Source: Streptomyces roseoverticillatus (GTDB taxonomy: Bacteria; Actinomycetota; Actinomycetes; Streptomycetales; Streptomycetaceae). Taken from it: 64,000 bases of DNA. The notes under the pieces were generated by a model. The model was not told the DNA's origin. It searched no databases and saw only the letters and a list, made by a program, of their open reading frames with translations. The DNA is taken from assembly GCF_000719265.1 (NCBI RefSeq), contig NZ_JOFL01000013.1:62001-126000 (forward strand). The letters are read 5' to 3'. This document shows, piece by piece, positions 61,185 through 64,000 of this stretch (positions are counted from its first letter, which is position 1; each line of letters opens with the position of its first letter). Both the position numbers and the translations under genes were made by a program.

Positions 61185-62096
61185 CTAGCGCCCTTCGAGG
61201 AGGGATTCGAGGAGGGACGCGTACTGGCTGCCCGTGTCGAACGGTTCGTAGCGGGGCGGGTCGGTCTCACTGATGAACGGCTCCAGTGGCGCGACCACCG
61301 TGCTGTAGGAAGGGCGGTGCTTGTACTGGATGGAGACCCTGTCGACGGGCACCGGACCGACGCGGTGCAGCGCCGCCCGGTAGGTGCCGTTCGTCCACCG
61401 TTGCAAGTAGTCGCCGAGGAAGACGAAGAACGCGTCAGGGATCACCGGAACCGGTATCCATCCGCCATCCGCGCCCCGTACCTCCAGGCCCGGCTCGTCC
61501 TGCGCCAGGACGGTGAAGAGGGCGTGATCGACATGCGGTGACATCGCATAGTCCACCGTATTGGCGATCTCCGCGCCGTATCCCACCTTGTAGTAATTGA
61601 GCCCCAGCCGGTGCATCGGCGACTTCATGCAGGAATCGAAGAAGCCACCGTTCAGAGCGAGATCGGCGACGCACGCGGAGAGAAGCGAGTCGCCCAGGAC
61701 GACCATGCGCTCGAAGAGTTCGGCGCACCGCCGGAAGGGCTCGTGGTAGAAATCCGCCGGCCGGCCCGACGCGAGGGCACCGGTCGTCCGCCCGATCCTG
61801 TACTGCTCACAAGCCTCGCCGCCCGCGTGCGAGGTGCTTCTCTCCTGACCCACGCTCCGGTAGCCCAGGAACTGCGAGCGCACATCGGCGGCCAGGTTCT
61901 TCTTCTCGTGAGCCGGACGTGCATAGAACCGCAGTGTTTCCTCGAACGCAGGCGATACCAGGCCGGTTGGTACGCCATGATTGAGCACGAAGAAGAATCC
62001 GTCGCGACGGCACGCTGCGCCTATCTCGGCGACCGCATCTTCCGAGGTCAGGTCCACTGACGCGATGGCCGATCCCGATACCTTTGCCGAAATCAC
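61185..62096 (-). CDS. isopenicillin-N-synthase-like 2OG/Fe(II) oxygenase
   Basis: 303 aa from GTG 62096, with GGAGG ten bases upstream; GTG 62180 is also in frame but its extra codons have atypically low GC3. Family features: IGAACRRDGFFFVLNHGVP near the N-terminus, HVDHALFTVLAQDE (His-x-Asp), second His and Arg-x-Ser in ALHRVGPVPVDRVSIQYKHRP. Locally lower GC content than neighbours suggests transfer. It may hydroxylate, desaturate or cyclise the small peptide, but only context supports this. Confidence 0.83.
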   Translation of the reverse strand: MISAKVSGSAIASVDLTSEDAVAEIGAACRRDGFFFVLNHGVPTGLVSPAFEETLRFYARPAHEKKNLAADVRSQFLGYRSVGQERSTSHAGGEACEQYRIGRTTGALASGRPADFYHEPFRRCAELFERMVVLGDSLLSACVADLALNGGFFDSCMKSPMHRLGLNYYKVGYGAEIANTVDYAMSPHVDHALFTVLAQDEPGLEVRGADGGWIPVPVIPDAFFVFLGDYLQRWTNGTYRAALHRVGPVPVDRVSIQYKHRPSYSTVVAPLEPFISETDPPRYEPFDTGSQYASLLESLLEGR

Positions 62097-62330
62097 CCCT
62101 GTGACACCTCCGAAAGATCTTCCATGCGAAGGGGATCTCCGTAGCTCAGTATCCCGACCAGGTGCCGACCGGGCATCCACTCAAAGTGTTCTCCTCCGTA
62201 CGCCGGTTTACGGAGACGGTTTCAGCCAAGTGTAAGAATGCGGCCCGGCGTTGACGTCGTTTTCCGCTCGCACTACTTTCCTCGCTGCCCGACGAGAGGT
62301 ACTCGAGTGCGGCTGCCAGGAATGCCCTTC

Positions 62331-63278
62331 GTGAACCCCCGTGCCGACCGGCACGCCACCGGACCCGTCCTCGCCCCCGCCCCCGACTCCGCCCGCATCC
62401 CGCAACGCCCGGCAGCCCGCCATTCCACCGGGTGGGCGCTGGCCATGCTGGGCATCACGGCCCTGTGGGGATGGACCTACGTCGTCGTCCAGGACGCCGT
62501 CGTCCTCCTCCCCGTACCGGCGTTCCTCGCCTACCGCTTCCTAGGCGCGGCAGCCTTCGTCGGCCTTTTCCATTACCGCGACCTTGCACGGATGACGGCT
62601 CGTGAAGTGGCGGGCGGCGCCGTCGCCGGAGGCGTGCTTTTCGCCGCGTACGCGCTGCAGACCGCCGGCCTTCAGGACACCACCGTGTCGAACGCCGCCT
62701 TCATCACCGGACTCGCCGTCGTCTTCACCCCGCTCCTATGGGCCCTCGCCTACCGGACGCCACCGCGCCCTCGCCGGACCGCCGGCGCCGTCCTGGCCCT
62801 CGCCGGACTGGCCCTCCTCACGCTCAAGGGCCTGTCGGTCAACCGCGGCGACGCACTGATGCTGGGCTGCGCCCTCGCGTTCACCGTGCAGAACGTCGTC
62901 CTCGCGCGCATCGGCCCGGGCGCCCGCACCGGGCTCCTCACCGTCGTACAGCTGACGACAGTGGGCCTGTGCGGACTGCTGTGGTCCCTCGTCACCGGAA
63001 CTCTCGCCGCACCCGCCACGAGCGGTGTCTGGGTGGCCCTGGCCGTCACCGCGCTCCCGGGCTCCGCACTCGCCTTCTTCGTCAAGACCAAGGCGTTCGC
63101 GACCTCATCGCCCGGCCGCATCGCGTTGATCATGGCGATGGAACCGGTCTTCGCCGGCCTCTCCGGCTACTGGTTCGCCGGGGAGACCTTCACCGCGGTC
63201 AACCTCAGCGGGGCGGGTCTCGTTGTCTCCGCGATCCTCCTCGCGGAGTCGGGGAAGCGGGCCGACGCGGCCGGTTGA
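62331..63278 (+). CDS. EamA (DMT superfamily) transporter
   Basis: 315 aa from GTG 62331, with AGGA at 62318-62321; ATG 62322 is an alternative. Two EamA halves with about 10 helices: LGITALWGWTYVVVQDAV, VSNAAFITGLAVVFTPLL in the first, and FVKTKAFATSSPGRIALIMAMEPVFAGL in the second. Such proteins export amino acids or metabolites. Divergent from the oxygenase with a shared intergenic region. Confidence 0.9.
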   Translation: MNPRADRHATGPVLAPAPDSARIPQRPAARHSTGWALAMLGITALWGWTYVVVQDAVVLLPVPAFLAYRFLGAAAFVGLFHYRDLARMTAREVAGGAVAGGVLFAAYALQTAGLQDTTVSNAAFITGLAVVFTPLLWALAYRTPPRPRRTAGAVLALAGLALLTLKGLSVNRGDALMLGCALAFTVQNVVLARIGPGARTGLLTVVQLTTVGLCGLLWSLVTGTLAAPATSGVWVALAVTALPGSALAFFVKTKAFATSSPGRIALIMAMEPVFAGLSGYWFAGETFTAVNLSGAGLVVSAILLAESGKRADAAG

Positions 63279-63625
63279 GCCCGGCTCGCGTCGAGCGGGA
63301 CCGTGACTGGGAGCGGGAACAGCGGTCAAACGCATGCGAGTTACCGGGCTCAGGCGATATCGTCCTGACACTGGTGATGATCGGTAAGGGCTGACCGGCG
63401 GGGCGTATACCCAGTACGCCCCGTACGGCCAACTCTCGGCCCGCCCGTCGCGGGGCCAGTCCCTGCGGCGGGCGTCTTTGCGTAGTCCGGTACCTCAGGT
63501 GCCGTACCACACGGCATCCACCGTAGCGCACTGCTCAGTTCGCCGCCGGGATCTGGGAGCGAACGGGCCGTGACCGGGTGAAGGCGCGGCCGTACGCCCG
63601 TTCCAGGCCGATCGCCGGGCACGTC
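63279..63625 (+). other. 347-base intergenic region after the EamA gene
   Basis: No gene is supported. It holds a GGGCGTA/TACGCCC dyad (63401-63421) and the hairpin at 63439-63473. Confidence 0.4.
63439..63473 (+). terminator. GC-rich hairpin followed by GTCTTTG
   Basis: GCCCGCC (63439-63445) with GGCGGGC (63467-63473), an inner partial GCGGGG/TCCCTGC pair, then GTCTTTG. A plausible terminator for the EamA gene. Confidence 0.55.
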
Positions 63626-64000
63626 TTAGCGTGCGCCGGTGAGGTTGTACTGGGTGTCCAACGTCAGGGTGAGCGTGTACGAGGGCGAGCCGGTAGTGCC
63701 GTTCTTGAAGCTGCCGCTCACGAGGTAGGGCCCTGTCCTGGTGCTGCCGCCCGGGCTGGTGTCGGTGTCCGTCGTGGTGCCGGAGCCCTGGACCGTGCCG
63801 TCCTGGAACAGTGCCGCGTCCATCGGCCCGAGCTTCTCATTGAGGAGGGTGGCTACGCCGTTGAAGGCCGGGGCGTAGTTCACCTCGGTGACGGTGATGG
63901 TGATGTGCCCGGCCTCGTCGGGGCCGGGGCCGGTCGGGTCGCTCTGCTTCGCGATGTCGACGAAGCACTCGGGGACCGCGCAGACCGCCCCGTTCAGGGT
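63626..64000 (-). CDS. C-terminal part of a secreted-type protein (partial)
   Basis: The frame is open from the window edge to TAG-type stop at 63626. Visible features: two Cys residues near the edge (CAVPEC), a Thr/Gly-rich linker with TTTDTDTSPGGS, and beta strands GPYLVSGSFKNGTTGSPSYTLTLTLDTQYNLTG. It looks like a secreted beta-sandwich domain; the N-terminus lies outside the window. Confidence 0.6.
   Translation of the reverse strand, partial: TLNGAVCAVPECFVDIAKQSDPTGPGPDEAGHITITVTEVNYAPAFNGVATLLNEKLGPMDAALFQDGTVQGSGTTTDTDTSPGGSTRTGPYLVSGSFKNGTTGSPSYTLTLTLDTQYNLTGAR

Noticed and set aside
62141..62150. GTAGCTCAGT resembling a tRNA D-arm
   Set aside because: No matching acceptor, anticodon or T-arm could be folded around it.
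1..64000. CRISPR arrays or insertion sequences
   Set aside because: The repeats found are short tandems inside genes or promoters without spacers, and no transposase or integrase frame was recognised.

Overview
The window is chromosomal DNA of a Streptomyces or very close relative. GC content is very high with strong third-position GC, GTG and TTG starts are common, and many genes are joined by 4-base ATGA/GTGA overlaps. The contents also fit: bldG with its partner anti-sigma gene, an XRE/ATPase/DUF397 developmental locus, a Zur-controlled set of zinc-free ribosomal proteins, rppA with a P450, and a terpene synthase. From memory, several blocks resemble the S. coelicolor SCO355x-SCO354x and SCO343x-SCO342x regions; this was not checked by alignment.

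Layout. 0-2.4 kb: end of a Flp/Tad pilus operon (TadC-like, DUF4244, TadE, TadE-like). 2.3-22.5 kb: conserved core with a DEAD/DEAH helicase, bldG and its anti-sigma partner, H+-pyrophosphatase, a lipoprotein, a methyltransferase, topA, an MFS-thymidylate kinase fusion, holB, a tripeptidyl aminopeptidase-like lipoprotein and tRNA-Thr(CGT). 22.5-32.6 kb: type II thioesterase, metallophosphoesterase with a Sfp-type phosphopantetheinyl transferase, a TauD-like dioxygenase, a complete Dpp/Opp ABC importer with fused ATPases, and a LysR regulator. 32.6-38.7 kb: a four-gene translationally coupled operon (61-aa peptide, unknown protein, probable DUF6895 protein, serine hydrolase) divergent from a P450-rppA pair of the flaviolin/melanin type. 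38.7-48.7 kb: TerB, an MreB-like protein, a family A DNA polymerase and assorted enzymes and regulators. 48.7-53.4 kb: XRE/ATPase/DUF397 locus, Zur-regulated ribosomal paralogues and an oxygenase-like gene, three of these units carrying the same palindrome TGCACGTGCA. 53.5-56.8 kb: cyclophilin, universal stress protein, and a TetR operon with paired operators. 56.8-59.8 kb: terpene synthase operon with a secreted protein and an MFS transporter. 60-64 kb: a second-copy-type lspA, a 40-codon gene that looks like a class III lanthipeptide precursor, an isopenicillin-N-synthase-like oxygenase, an EamA exporter and a partial gene at the edge.

Most promising for novelty: (1) the unlisted 40-aa peptide at 60934-61056, with a class III leader motif (LLDLQ) and one S-x2-S-x3-C labionin-type motif, downstream of a 2OG/Fe oxygenase and without a LanKC enzyme nearby; (2) the coupled peptide/DUF/DUF6895/serine-hydrolase operon at 32647-35667; (3) the TGCACGTGCA palindromes linking the developmental locus with a separate oxygenase-like gene; (4) a CobW-like member of the Zur operon with a degenerate P-loop. 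Functions are inferred from motifs, lengths and context only; no database search was run.
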